Translations under genes and position numbers: made by a program
Part shown: one piece after another, positions 7,287 to 15,905 of the stretch
Position numbering within the stretch: the stretch's first letter is position 1
Layout: each line of letters opens with the position of its first letter
The notes under the pieces: model-generated
Told to the model about the DNA's origin: nothing
Databases searched by the model: none
Seen by the model: only the letters and a program-made list of their open reading frames with translations
NCBI RefSeq assembly: GCF_001573155.1
Contig: NZ_JRWG01000005.1
Coordinates: forward strand, 1 to 64,000
Direction: 5' to 3'
Length of the DNA: 64,000 nt
Source: Aequorivita aquimaris
GTDB lineage: Bacteria; Bacteroidota; Bacteroidia; Flavobacteriales; Flavobacteriaceae

Positions 7287-9197
7287 TTATTCCTTTTCTT
7301 CTGAAAGATCAGCTGTAAAAGGTGCGGCATTTTTTCTTTTGATGTTGCTTCTTATCACGGGCTTAACATCTTTCGTTTCCAACTGGATAGCCTCAACTTT
7401 TAAAGGCCCTGGACCTTCTGGTAAGCGGAGACCCACATGTTTTGAAATGATATTTCCATTAGCATCTTTGGAATCGGCTCTATTAGCCACGATTTGCCAG
7501 GAAAAGGAAACATTACTTGTTCCTCCCTGTAACTCTTTTACTGTAAAACCATCACTGGATTTATCGGTAACATACACACCCTTACAATCACCCTCTAGAG
7601 TGACATAAACTTTTAGTGGATGTTGATCATCGATATGCAACGAATGTCTTAATATAGGATCTATACGAATTCTTGCTACTCCATTTGTAAGCTTGCCAAC
7701 ACCATAATCCTGAAAAACAATTTCCGGTGATTCTGGGGCAAACATGATTCTTGGGTTATTATTATGATCGTTAATTAATGTAGAAACAGTACCAGGCCCA
7801 ATAATTTTATAATCCGTACCAGTAGTTCCGTTGGATCCTGTATTGTATCTCAAACCCACGTATGAATAACTGGGTGGGGTGCCAGAGGCATTTTCATTCC
7901 CCCCACTGAAATAACCGCCAAAATAACTATCTGCGACGGGTAGATTGGGCACTCCTCCAGGTCCAGAGGCAGCTATATCATCAAAACCGGCTAAAATTGC
8001 AGTTGCCCTATTGCCATTTGTAGCCGAATTGGTAGTAGGATCATTATCTGAATCCAAAATAAACTCCCCGCCATGGTTCCCTCTATTTCCATTTGCAATG
8101 CTCCCTAATCCAGCATATCCGAAAATTCCTAAAACACTTCCCGAGCCTGCCAAGCCGGAGCCGTTAGGAGAAACCGCAATAGAAGCATTGTTATTTCCCG
8201 AAGCAATCACTCCTGTTCCTGTAGCCGTTAAGGATCGTCCGTACATCCCTGTATTTCCCGAACCTGCCACACCAGATCCACCACCTAAATAATTTCCAAG
8301 AGCATTATTTCCAGATGCAAGTAGGCCAGTACCCGAGCTATTGCTATTGTGTGCTCTCATCCCCATACCTGTACTATTATCTACTATACCATAACTTCCG
8401 TAAAGTACTCCATCACCATAGGTTCCGAAAGAACCAGATCCATAGACTCCATATCTTGCGGCTATTGCCACCATGCCATCATATCCTATACTTTCAGCAA
8501 AGACTCCCACCCCATTAGCGCCAGAAGCATAAGCATTAATTGCATATTCATTATCAGCTCCATGTACGGTAAATCTATCGAACGCATATAATGGATTACC
8601 ATTGAATGATGCTTGCGATGCGGAAAAACCAAGCGTGTTTGCCGATATACGATACATTCCTAAGTCTGTATCTGTCTGCCACGAATAAGTGGGCCGGGCC
8701 GCTGAACCGTTTTCAAAAGCGCGTAATCTACCTCTATTGGCAGCATTACCACTTGAAATTTCAAATTTATCTGAATTATAGGTTCTAAATCTCAACGCCA
8801 TATCGTCAGTAGTGCCTAAAAAATTAGTGTTCGCGACTGTCCCAGCATTTCCAGCTCTAGACCAGTCATCACTTGGAGCATCCGCAGCAAGGCGTACCCA
8901 TTGCGAGCCGTTGTTATAGTAATAGCCGGGGGTGACATCGCCAGCGGTGTTTTTGTTATACACAACCATCCCTTGTACATGGGCCGTCATTGGCGCAAAA
9001 CTGGATGTATTTACAAGGTTTACCCTCGGCAGTAACAAACCTTTTGTGGTTGTAGTGGCATCTCCAATTTCAAGAAGTGCATCGTTATTTGGATTAGTAT
9101 TTCCAATACCAACTTGGGCAAAAGAATTAAATGAAAGAAATAAAAATAGGCAGCAAATACTAAATGCACATGCTTGGGGAAATGACCAATTTTTCAT
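7287..9197 (-). CDS. Large secreted Gly/Ser/Asn-rich fibre-like surface protein
   Basis: This is a 636-aa exported protein. A signal peptide of about 27 residues ends near SFNSFAQ and is followed by VGIGNTNPNNDALLEIGD and KGLLLPRVNL. That opening is common in Bacteroidetes extracellular proteins with tail-fibre-like architecture. The middle (about 220-400) is a low-complexity series of NGSGxxGSGN and ASGNNA-type units, probably an elongated beta or trimeric stalk. The C-terminal third looks globular and ends in a charged tail without a clear T9SS domain. It sits inside the polysaccharide locus on the same strand, so it may be a surface structure anchored in the glycan. No enzyme motif is visible. 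Confidence 0.65.
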   Translation of the reverse strand: MKNWSFPQACAFSICCLFLFLSFNSFAQVGIGNTNPNNDALLEIGDATTTTKGLLLPRVNLVNTSSFAPMTAHVQGMVVYNKNTAGDVTPGYYYNNGSQWVRLAADAPSDDWSRAGNAGTVANTNFLGTTDDMALRFRTYNSDKFEISSGNAANRGRLRAFENGSAARPTYSWQTDTDLGMYRISANTLGFSASQASFNGNPLYAFDRFTVHGADNEYAINAYASGANGVGVFAESIGYDGMVAIAARYGVYGSGSFGTYGDGVLYGSYGIVDNSTGMGMRAHNSNSSGTGLLASGNNALGNYLGGGSGVAGSGNTGMYGRSLTATGTGVIASGNNNASIAVSPNGSGLAGSGSVLGIFGYAGLGSIANGNRGNHGGEFILDSDNDPTTNSATNGNRATAILAGFDDIAASGPGGVPNLPVADSYFGGYFSGGNENASGTPPSYSYVGLRYNTGSNGTTGTDYKIIGPGTVSTLINDHNNNPRIMFAPESPEIVFQDYGVGKLTNGVARIRIDPILRHSLHIDDQHPLKVYVTLEGDCKGVYVTDKSSDGFTVKELQGGTSNVSFSWQIVANRADSKDANGNIISKHVGLRLPEGPGPLKVEAIQLETKDVKPVIRSNIKRKNAAPFTADLSEEKE

Positions 9198-9612
9198 AAA
9201 AAAATCTTTTTAGATTAAAACGAAATTATTATGATAAGGGGCGTAACAATAATATTGAAGGCTTTGTAAAAATGCAAATTTTGTGCGCTATACTTAAGGT
9301 ATGGGGCATTTGGCGGAAAAATTGGCAGAATATCCGTTAAGATGTTTTCAAATTTCGATAAACGCTTTTTTTGTGTAGGAAACTATTGACACCGAAAGCC
9401 TTATCGCATAGAGCTGTTAAAACTTTAACATTTCAAAATTGCCAATTTGAAGCGAAATTCTTCTGGAATTTGAAAAAAGGGGTGTCCTTTAACGATATAT
9501 TTTTCTACTTATCCATTTTAGATATGAACCAATAAAAGCAATGAAGTTTCGTAAAACTTCCATCTCTATTGATTGGATTCTGGAGAAATAATTCCGGGGT
9601 TGAAATGCGGTT
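9198..9612. other. Intergenic region, nothing recognised
   Basis: These 415 bp are AT-rich upstream DNA of the fibre-like gene. No open frame, hairpin, repeat or exact TAnnTTTG promoter stands out. Confidence 0.5.
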
Positions 9613-10587
9613 CTAAAACTGTTCCCAGGTAAGCTGGAGGCCCTGCTTTACGGAAAACAATGGGTTATATTCCAAAAGTTTTCTCGCCTTGTCTATATTC
9701 GCCAAAGAATCGCGCACATCGCCCTTGCGGGGCGGACCATAGGTAGCCGTAATATCGATTCCTGAGATGGATTTAAGGTTTTCCCAAAGCGTATTTAAAC
9801 TTATCCTTTCGCCATAGGCCACATTAAAGACCTCATTAACCGCCTCCTCTTTTGCGAAAAAAGCACGCACATTTGCCTGCACTGCGTTTTGCACGAAGGT
9901 AAAATCGCGTGTCTGTTCGCCATCACCATTTATAGTGGGCGACTTCTTATCTTTTAGCGCCTGCATAAACAGGGGAATGACCGCCGCATAAGCCCCCGTA
10001 GGACTCTGGTTGGGGCCAAACACGTTGAAATAACGCAATCCGATGGTTTCGGTACCATAGGTCTTATGGAACACATCGGCATAAAGTTCGTTTACCAGTT
10101 TGGTAACCGCATAAGGCGAAAGGGGTTTACCTATGGTATCTTCTACTTTTGGAAGGTTTTTGCTATCGCCGTAGGTAGAACTGGAGGCGGCGTACACCAT
10201 ACGTTTTACGGTGTCGCTTTTTTTTTGTGCCACGAGCATATTTAAAAAACCCGTAACGTTCACTTCATTTGAAGTAAGGGGATCATTAATGGAGCGTGGC
10301 ACAGAACCCAAGGCGGCTTGATGCGACACATAATCCATACCCTCCATCGCATTTTTGCAGGTTTCCAAATCGCGAATATCGCCTTCCAGAAATTCAAAGC
10401 TCGGATTATTTTGAAATGCTTCAAGATTCTTCATAAAACCTGTAGCTAGATTATCCAGCACACGAACTTTTTTGGCATTGTTTTCCAATAAATAAGCCAC
10501 AAGATTTGAGCCTATAAAGCCTGCGCCGCCAGTTATTAGGAAAGTATGTTTTGAGAGGTCTGTGGTATGGTATTTTGGAGTTTGCAA
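9613..10587 (-). CDS. UDP-N-acetylglucosamine 4-epimerase-like SDR (WbpP/TviC type)
   Basis: This extended short-chain dehydrogenase of 324 aa has the NAD-binding GGAGFIGSNL (about 20-29), AASSSTYGD, the catalytic YAVTK and LRYFNVFGPNQSPTGAYAAVIP. The last string closely follows the WbpP/TviC/Gne group, which interconverts UDP-GlcNAc and UDP-GalNAc or their uronic acids. The gene upstream encodes a TviB/WbpO-like dehydrogenase. In Vi antigen and Pseudomonas O6 antigen synthesis this pair makes UDP-GalNAc uronic acid. The same product is the best inference here; substrate specificity is not proven by sequence. Confidence 0.82.
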   Translation of the reverse strand: MQTPKYHTTDLSKHTFLITGGAGFIGSNLVAYLLENNAKKVRVLDNLATGFMKNLEAFQNNPSFEFLEGDIRDLETCKNAMEGMDYVSHQAALGSVPRSINDPLTSNEVNVTGFLNMLVAQKKSDTVKRMVYAASSSTYGDSKNLPKVEDTIGKPLSPYAVTKLVNELYADVFHKTYGTETIGLRYFNVFGPNQSPTGAYAAVIPLFMQALKDKKSPTINGDGEQTRDFTFVQNAVQANVRAFFAKEEAVNEVFNVAYGERISLNTLWENLKSISGIDITATYGPPRKGDVRDSLANIDKARKLLEYNPLFSVKQGLQLTWEQF

Positions 10588-10616
10588 AGCGTTAATTGTT
10601 AATTATGGATTTATCT

Positions 10617-10706
10617 TTTAACCACAGAGGACACTGAGTTTTTCACAAATGTCACAAATATTTTCGTAGTGTCCCTTTGTGCCTTCTTTGTGTTCTTTGT
10701 GGTTTA
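10617..10706. repeat. Degenerate inverted/tandem repeat (CTTTGTG-rich element)
   Basis: The minus-strand leader of the epimerase gene carries AACCACAGAGGACACT near one end and AGTGTCC followed by CTTTGTGTT CTTTGTGGTTT at the other. The ends are largely inverted copies, and the right arm contains 9-bp tandem units. It resembles the element at 19850-19905 in style. Confidence 0.5.
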
Positions 10707-10802
10707 CTTTTTATGGAATTCGTAAAATTTTATTTATTAATACAAAAGTCGTCAACAAGCGCATAATTAGACAGCAGAAAACTGACAACCGAGAACCGAA
10801 AA

Positions 10803-12089
10803 CTACAAACATCCATCGACCAATTTTTTTGGAAAAAACGATTTTACGTCGAACACTACCGACGGGGAGGCCCTGTGTTTTTCTACATTAAAATCTGAAA
10901 ACTCCCTATGGCCTACTGCCAAAATAATAGCTTCATAATTTTTCTTTAGCTGTCCTTCCTCGCTTAATAAACGCAGTCCAAACTCATTGGATACTTCGGT
11001 TGCTTTTGCCCACGGATCATAAACATCTATATTGAGGTTGTATTTACGCAACTCTTCTATAACATCTATCACTTTACTGTTACGTATATCGGGGCAGTTT
11101 TCCTTAAAGGTAATACCCATAACGAGTACATGGCCGCCTTTAACCTTACATTCCCTTTGGATCATTAATTTAACCACCTCTTGGGCCACATAATTGCCCA
11201 TCCCGTCGTTCATACGTCTTCCTGCCAAAATAATCTCGGGATTGTAACCTTCCTCCTGTGCTTTCTGTGCCAAGTAATATGGGTCTACGCCTATACAATG
11301 GCCACCTACCAGTCCAGGTGTAAACTTTAAAAAGTTCCATTTGGTGCCCGCAGCCTCCAAAACATCCTGGGTATCTATATCCAACAATCGGAATATTTTT
11401 GAAAGTTCATTTACAAAGGCAATGTTGATATCGCGCTGTGAATTTTCAATTACCTTAGCGGCCTCAGCCACTTTTATGGACGGTGCCAAATGGGTTCCAG
11501 CTGTTATTATTGAAGCATACAATTCATCAATATATTTGGCAGCTTCGAGAGTAGAACCCGATGTAACTTTTAAAATTTTGGTAACCGTATGCTGCTTATC
11601 GCCCGGGTTGATTCTTTCTGGGGAATATCCTGCGTAGAAATCTTTATTAAATTTAAGATTTGAGTATTCTTCTAGAATAGGAACACAAATATCCTCGGTA
11701 ACTCCGGGATAAACTGTGGATTCATAAATAACCACATCGCCTTTTTTCAAAAGTTTCCCAACAGTTTCACTGGCTTTTTGAAGCGGTGTCAATACTGGTT
11801 GGTTGTACTTATTGGTTGGTGTAGGCACTGTAACGATAAAAACCTTAGCCTCAACCATTTTAGAAGCATCGTCCGTAACAATAAGACCAGTAGCTTCGGA
11901 TTGTATTAAGGCTTTATTTAAATCTTCGGAAGAAAGTTCCAAAGTAGTGTCAACTCCTTGCTGTAATTGCTCGATACGTTCAGAATTGATATCGAAACCG
12001 ATCACTTTATATTTTTCAGCGAAAGCGGCGGCAAGCGGCAAGCCAACATAGCCTAAGCCGATTATTGCGATTGTGGGGTTTTGTTTCAT
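10803..12089 (-). CDS. UDP-N-acetyl-D-galactosamine/glucosamine dehydrogenase (TviB/WbpO-like)
   Basis: This is a nucleotide-sugar dehydrogenase of 428 aa. The N-terminal Rossmann domain has AIIGLGYVGLPLAAAF (about 8-23), followed by VPTPTN and YESTVYPGVTE. The catalytic cysteine lies in LVGGHCIGVDPYYL near 265. The C-terminal UDP-binding domain has VLVMGITFKENCPDIRNSK. The TviB/WbpO branch is favoured over UDP-glucose dehydrogenase by the VGGHCIGVDPYY context and by the WbpP-like partner gene. It should oxidise UDP-HexNAc to its uronic acid with two NAD+. A consensus promoter lies about 60 bp upstream. This gene opens the second transcription unit of the polysaccharide locus. Confidence 0.88.
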   Translation of the reverse strand: MKQNPTIAIIGLGYVGLPLAAAFAEKYKVIGFDINSERIEQLQQGVDTTLELSSEDLNKALIQSEATGLIVTDDASKMVEAKVFIVTVPTPTNKYNQPVLTPLQKASETVGKLLKKGDVVIYESTVYPGVTEDICVPILEEYSNLKFNKDFYAGYSPERINPGDKQHTVTKILKVTSGSTLEAAKYIDELYASIITAGTHLAPSIKVAEAAKVIENSQRDINIAFVNELSKIFRLLDIDTQDVLEAAGTKWNFLKFTPGLVGGHCIGVDPYYLAQKAQEEGYNPEIILAGRRMNDGMGNYVAQEVVKLMIQRECKVKGGHVLVMGITFKENCPDIRNSKVIDVIEELRKYNLNIDVYDPWAKATEVSNEFGLRLLSEEGQLKKNYEAIILAVGHREFSDFNVEKHRASPSVVFDVKSFFPKKLVDGCL

Positions 12090-12151
12090 GCTGTAAATGC
12101 TATGATGCTAATTTTAAAAGATTTTTTTCGACTATCGGCATCTTTGGTCGG

Positions 12152-12181
12152 CAAAATTAAGGGTTTTAGCGGAAAGTACAA
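12152..12181 (-). promoter_or_regulatory. Bacteroidetes-type promoter of the TviB/WbpO-like gene
   Basis: On the minus strand TTG (12179-12181) is followed after exactly 19 bp by TAATTTTG (12152-12159). This fits the TTG-N19-TAnnTTTG consensus. The start codon is about 60 bp downstream. Confidence 0.75.
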
Positions 12182-12197
12182 CTGTAAATGTAGAAAA

Positions 12198-12935
12198 CAT
12201 CCCTCCCCCGCCTCCCTTCGAAGGGAGGGGCTAGATTTGGAAATAACTTATGTTTTGTTATACGCATCAAAAGTCCCCCTTACAAGAAAGAGAGTTCCTC
12301 ACTAAAGAACATCCCTCCCAACCTCCCTTCAAAGGGAGGGGCCGTTTTCGGAAATGAATTATGTTTTGTTATAAATATGAAAAGTTCCCCATACAAGAAA
12401 AAGAGTTCCTCTCTAAAGAACATCCCTCCCAACCTCCCTTCAAAGGGAGGGGCCGTTTTCGGAAATGAATTATGTTTTGTTATAAATATGAAAAGTTCCC
12501 CATACAAGAAAAAGAGTTCCTCTCTAAAGAACATCCCTCCCAACCTCCCTTCAAAGGGAGGGGCCGTTTTCGGAAATGAATTATGTTTTGTTATACGCAT
12601 CAAAAGTCCCCCTTTGAAGGGGGATTTAGGGGGATGTCAATCAGAATTTTAATTAAAAAGAAGGTTCTACTCAAAAAAACATCCCTCCCCCGCCTCCCTT
12701 CGAAGGGAGGGGCTAGATTTGGAAATAACTTATGTTTTATTTAAGCATCAAAAGTCCCCCTTCGAAGGGGGATTTAGGGGGATGTCAATCAGAATTTTAA
12801 TTAAAAAGAAGGTTCTACTCGAAAAAACATCCCTCCCCCGCCTCCCTTCGAAGGGAGGGGCTAGTTTCGGAATGACCTACGTTTTGTTATAAATATCAAA
12901 AGTCCCCCTTTGAAGGGGGATTTAGGGGGATGTTT
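12198..12935. repeat. Tandem array of 111/148-bp units with C/G-rich hairpins
   Basis: CATCCCTCCC-type hairpin units begin at 12198, 12310, 12421, 12532, 12680 and 12828, giving spacings of 112, 111, 111, 148 and 148 bp. Each contains CTCCCTTCRAAGGGAG. The long form also contains CCCCCTTYGAAGGGGG followed by ATTTAGGGGGATGT; in the short form this second hairpin is degenerate (GTTCCCCATACAAG). Since 111 is a multiple of 3, long open frames arise on both strands, but they only repeat a 37-residue string and are not credible genes. The array ends where the DUF559 gene begins. The TviB-like gene lies on the other side. Confidence 0.9.
12897..12935. repeat. Left hairpin end bracketing the DUF559 gene
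   Basis: AAAAGTCCCCCTTTGAAGGG and a second G run end in GGGGGATGTTTTTA. The last bases touch the stop codon of the minus-strand DUF559 gene. GGGATGTTTTTA is inverted at the other side of the gene (TAAAAACATCCC near 13313). Confidence 0.8.
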
Positions 12936-13298
12936 TTAACTGTTTTCTCTTATATAACTCTTTATGATCTTAATTACACTTTCAGTATTGTTTAGAATCT
13001 CATTATTCGTAAATCTTAAAAAGTGAAGTCCCTGCGCCTCCATTTTACCTTGTCGTTCTGCATCCTCAAGAAAATTATGTTCGTGGATATTCCCATCGAC
13101 TTCTATAACCAGACCAATTTCATGGCAATAAAAATCTACAATAAAATTTAAAATTGGAACCTGTCTATGGAATTCTAGACCTAAGGATTTTTTTCTAATA
13201 CCCTCCCATAACAATTTTTCAGCAGGAGTCATATTTTTACGAAGTTCCCTAGCCATCGCTTTCAGATGTTTATTATATGGAAGTATTTTGTTAGCCAT
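12936..13298 (-). CDS. DUF559 domain protein, Vsr-like PD-(D/E)xK endonuclease fold
   Basis: This 120-aa protein of the DUF559 family has a fold related to very-short-patch-repair and restriction-like nucleases. ARELRKNMTPAEKLLWEGI (about 15-33) is the usual helical start. The core FIVDFYCHEIGLVIEVDG (about 52-69) supplies the Asp and the Glu-Val-Asp metal-binding residues, followed by H at 72. The catalytic residues look intact, so DNA cleavage or nicking is plausible but unproven. It is not part of a restriction operon. It is bracketed by inverted C/G-rich hairpins and sits beside the tandem hairpin array, suggesting that it serves the spread or upkeep of these repeats. Confidence 0.85.
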   Translation of the reverse strand: MANKILPYNKHLKAMARELRKNMTPAEKLLWEGIRKKSLGLEFHRQVPILNFIVDFYCHEIGLVIEVDGNIHEHNFLEDAERQGKMEAQGLHFLRFTNNEILNNTESVIKIIKSYIRENS

Positions 13299-13309
13299 GT
13301 AATAAATAT

Positions 13310-13421
13310 AGTAAAAACATCCCTCCCCGCCTCCCTTCGAAGGGAGGGGGTAGATTTGGACTTAATTTAGGTATTATCGTCAAAAAAAAGCCCCCCTATT
13401 GGGAAGAGGGGGGTTGGGGGA
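13310..13421. repeat. Right hairpin end bracketing the DUF559 gene, plus a variant hairpin
   Basis: TAAAAACATCCCTCCC followed by CTCCCTTCGAAGGGAG lies just upstream of the DUF559 start and is the inverted counterpart of the left end. A second variant (AAAGCCCCCCTATTGGGAAG followed by further G runs) fills 13389-13421 and ends five bases before the stop codon of the Wzc-like gene. Confidence 0.8.
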
Positions 13422-13425
13422 AATG

Positions 13426-15900
13426 TTATTTTCGTCTAAAAATCCTTTTTGCTCTATCCCAAACTGTAGGTGGTTTTATGTGTTCGTGATATCCGTTGCC
13501 GTAATTGCCATAGGTACCGTAGCCGTAACCATAGCCGTACCCATAGCCGTAACCATAACCGTAGCCTTTTCCTGCTTTTTCAACATAGCCATTCAAGACA
13601 ATGCTAATATGTTTAACTTCGCCGGTCTTGTATTTTTCGTTAACAAAAGTGAACATATTTTTATGTGTATAATTGAAACGGGCCATATAAAGCGTGGCGT
13701 CAACGTGTTTCATAAGTTCCAACGAATCGGAAACAAGACCCAATGGCGGGGAGTCCAGAATAATATAATCATAGCGCTCCTTGAGAGCATCAATCAAATT
13801 ATCCAATTTTTCACTGATCAATAATTCGGAGGGGTTTGGGGGTATTGGTCCAGAAGGGATTACATCCAAATGCGCTATTTCGGTTTTTTGAATTACGGTG
13901 TCAATATCTGCTTCATCTATGAGAAAATTCACTACTCCCACATCATTGTTGATATTGAAATCTCCAAAAATCTTAGGCTTTCTAAGGTCAAGCCCCACCA
14001 AAACCGTATTTTTTTCACTTAGTGCAAATACCGAAGCAAGGTTTATCGAGCAAAACGTTTTTCCCTCCCCACTGACGGAACTAGTTACCAAAACTGTTTT
14101 GGCTCCTTTTATGCCCTGCTTTTTATATATGAACTGCAAGCTTGACCGCAGTGCCCTAAACGCTTCGGCCATAGCCGATTTTGGCTTGGTAAGAACTACC
14201 AAGTTGCTGTCAATTGGACTTTTCCCTATAATGCCCAAAAGCGGAATGGAAGTAATCCGTTCCAGATCCTTTACGTTGCTTATTTTGGTATCAAAGAATA
14301 CGCGTAAGAATACAAAGACCAAGGGAAAGAATAATCCAAGTAGGCCGGCCATCATATAGTTTAACTGGGTATTAGGGCCAATTTGTCCGCCACCTGTATC
14401 CTTTGCGGAATCTATCACCATCACATCACTTACATTGGCAGCCTTTACTAGGCCTGCTTCACTGCGTTTGGCCAAAAACAGGTTGTAGGTGCCTTGGCTC
14501 AGATTATAGCGGCGCTCAATGTTCAATAGATCCTGTTGCTCCTTTGGAAGTTTTCGTATCTCTCCTTCATATCTCCCAATATCGCGGTTGATGGAAGTAA
14601 GTTCCTGGTTTTTTAAGCTTTTTGAGGAACGAATATTTTCCAGCAATACAGTTTTGACTGCATCAATCTGACGGTCAATATCATTAAAAATTGGGGCGCC
14701 TTCCTTAAAGGAATACTGAAGCTTGTTACGCTCTTCCGCAAGGGCAACGATCTTTCCTACCCCTGATACTACACTAGCTTCTGAAATACCTGCTACTGAG
14801 GGCGCGGGTACATCTCTATAATCGGAACGGTTTATAAGATAATCCTGAAGTGTGTTATAATAATTAAGTTCACGGTTTACGGATTCTTTTCGCAAATCCA
14901 ATTCATTCAATTTAGCATTTATCTCAGAGCCTTCGCTCTCCAGATTAAAGATGGCATTTTTGTTTTTGAATTGGTTAAGCTCATCTTCCACAGTAGAAAG
15001 TTCGGCTGATTTTATGGCAAGGCTGCTATCAATAAATTTAATGGTTTTTGTGGCGAACAAGTTTTTGCGCTCCAGCATGTCTTCGCTTAACACTTCAACC
15101 GAAGTATTTAAGTAATCGACCAACTGTGCCTTGTTATTGCCCGTAAGCCTCATTCTAAGCACGGAGGAACCTTTACTTTCTGGATCTACGCGTACCCCGA
15201 GATACCTCTTTACAATACCATCGTAATTTCGGAATACAATGTAATATGGGGTTCCCGGTTTCGAAATCACCTCGGGGTTGGGCATTAAAACCCCGTTAAA
15301 AAAAGGAAGGCGTATGGGTTCGCCAATTTTGAAATTCTGTGAAAACTCGCCAGCATCCACAAACCTCGAGCTTCTTTCTTTAGTGCTGTAATTTTGAAGA
15401 TTGATGTTTCCTGCTTCCTCAAAGGCTACACTTAGGTTAAAATTTACCGAATCCTTAAAAACAATCTTGATTTGTTTATTCAGCATTTGTGATTTGGTAG
15501 TATCTACTTCCACAAAGAAGGGAGTCTGCTTATAGGCATTTACCTGCTGATATTTTCCATCGCGCAGATAATCCATATAATATTGCAAACGCTCCACCAC
15601 CTTTTCGTTATGGGATCGGGATTGCAGGGTGATAACGGCTGTATTCACCTTATCCGTAGTACCTCCCCAATTAAAGGTTAGACTGGTATTGGAAGTAAAA
15701 AAGGGGTTTTGGTCGTCCTTAATGGAAACCATATTTTCCATTTGGTAAATAGGTAGTTTACGGACGTTGATATAATAAGCTATGGAAAAAGCAATAATCA
15801 GAGAAACCAAAAACAGTGGCCAATGGTGCACAAGCCTAAATAGAAAACCTTTAAAATCAAAGGTGGTATGGGTTTCGTTTATTTCGAATTCCTCGCTCAT
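13426..15900 (-). CDS. Polysaccharide co-polymerase / BY-type tyrosine autokinase (Wzc-like)
   Basis: This 824-aa Wzc-type protein controls chain length and export of capsule or exopolysaccharide. A Wzz domain follows the first membrane segment (about 29-48), then a long periplasmic coiled-coil region and a second membrane segment (about 520-545). The cytoplasmic kinase has Walker A SVSGEGKTF (about 608), Walker A' LVGLDLRKPK (about 637) and Walker B YIILDSPPLG (about 712). The C-terminus carries a run of alternating Gly-Tyr (about 775-803), the expected autophosphorylation cluster, encoded by 6-bp repeats. The Wza-like gene is 5 bp upstream, so the two are co-transcribed. Confidence 0.93.
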   Translation of the reverse strand: MSEEFEINETHTTFDFKGFLFRLVHHWPLFLVSLIIAFSIAYYINVRKLPIYQMENMVSIKDDQNPFFTSNTSLTFNWGGTTDKVNTAVITLQSRSHNEKVVERLQYYMDYLRDGKYQQVNAYKQTPFFVEVDTTKSQMLNKQIKIVFKDSVNFNLSVAFEEAGNINLQNYSTKERSSRFVDAGEFSQNFKIGEPIRLPFFNGVLMPNPEVISKPGTPYYIVFRNYDGIVKRYLGVRVDPESKGSSVLRMRLTGNNKAQLVDYLNTSVEVLSEDMLERKNLFATKTIKFIDSSLAIKSAELSTVEDELNQFKNKNAIFNLESEGSEINAKLNELDLRKESVNRELNYYNTLQDYLINRSDYRDVPAPSVAGISEASVVSGVGKIVALAEERNKLQYSFKEGAPIFNDIDRQIDAVKTVLLENIRSSKSLKNQELTSINRDIGRYEGEIRKLPKEQQDLLNIERRYNLSQGTYNLFLAKRSEAGLVKAANVSDVMVIDSAKDTGGGQIGPNTQLNYMMAGLLGLFFPLVFVFLRVFFDTKISNVKDLERITSIPLLGIIGKSPIDSNLVVLTKPKSAMAEAFRALRSSLQFIYKKQGIKGAKTVLVTSSVSGEGKTFCSINLASVFALSEKNTVLVGLDLRKPKIFGDFNINNDVGVVNFLIDEADIDTVIQKTEIAHLDVIPSGPIPPNPSELLISEKLDNLIDALKERYDYIILDSPPLGLVSDSLELMKHVDATLYMARFNYTHKNMFTFVNEKYKTGEVKHISIVLNGYVEKAGKGYGYGYGYGYGYGYGYGTYGNYGNGYHEHIKPPTVWDRAKRIFRRK

Positions 15901-15905
15901 ATTTT

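Noticed and set aside
7287-9197. Prophage tail-fibre gene
   Set aside because: No other phage genes nearby; a signal peptide and the opening motif fit an exported Bacteroidetes surface protein.
12280-12652. Two protein-coding frames on opposite strands
   Set aside because: They only repeat a 37-residue string caused by the 111-bp period, with no promoter, domain or codon bias.
12198-12935. CRISPR array
   Set aside because: Repeats are 111-148 bp including the 'spacers', which are themselves repeated; no unique spacers and no cas genes.
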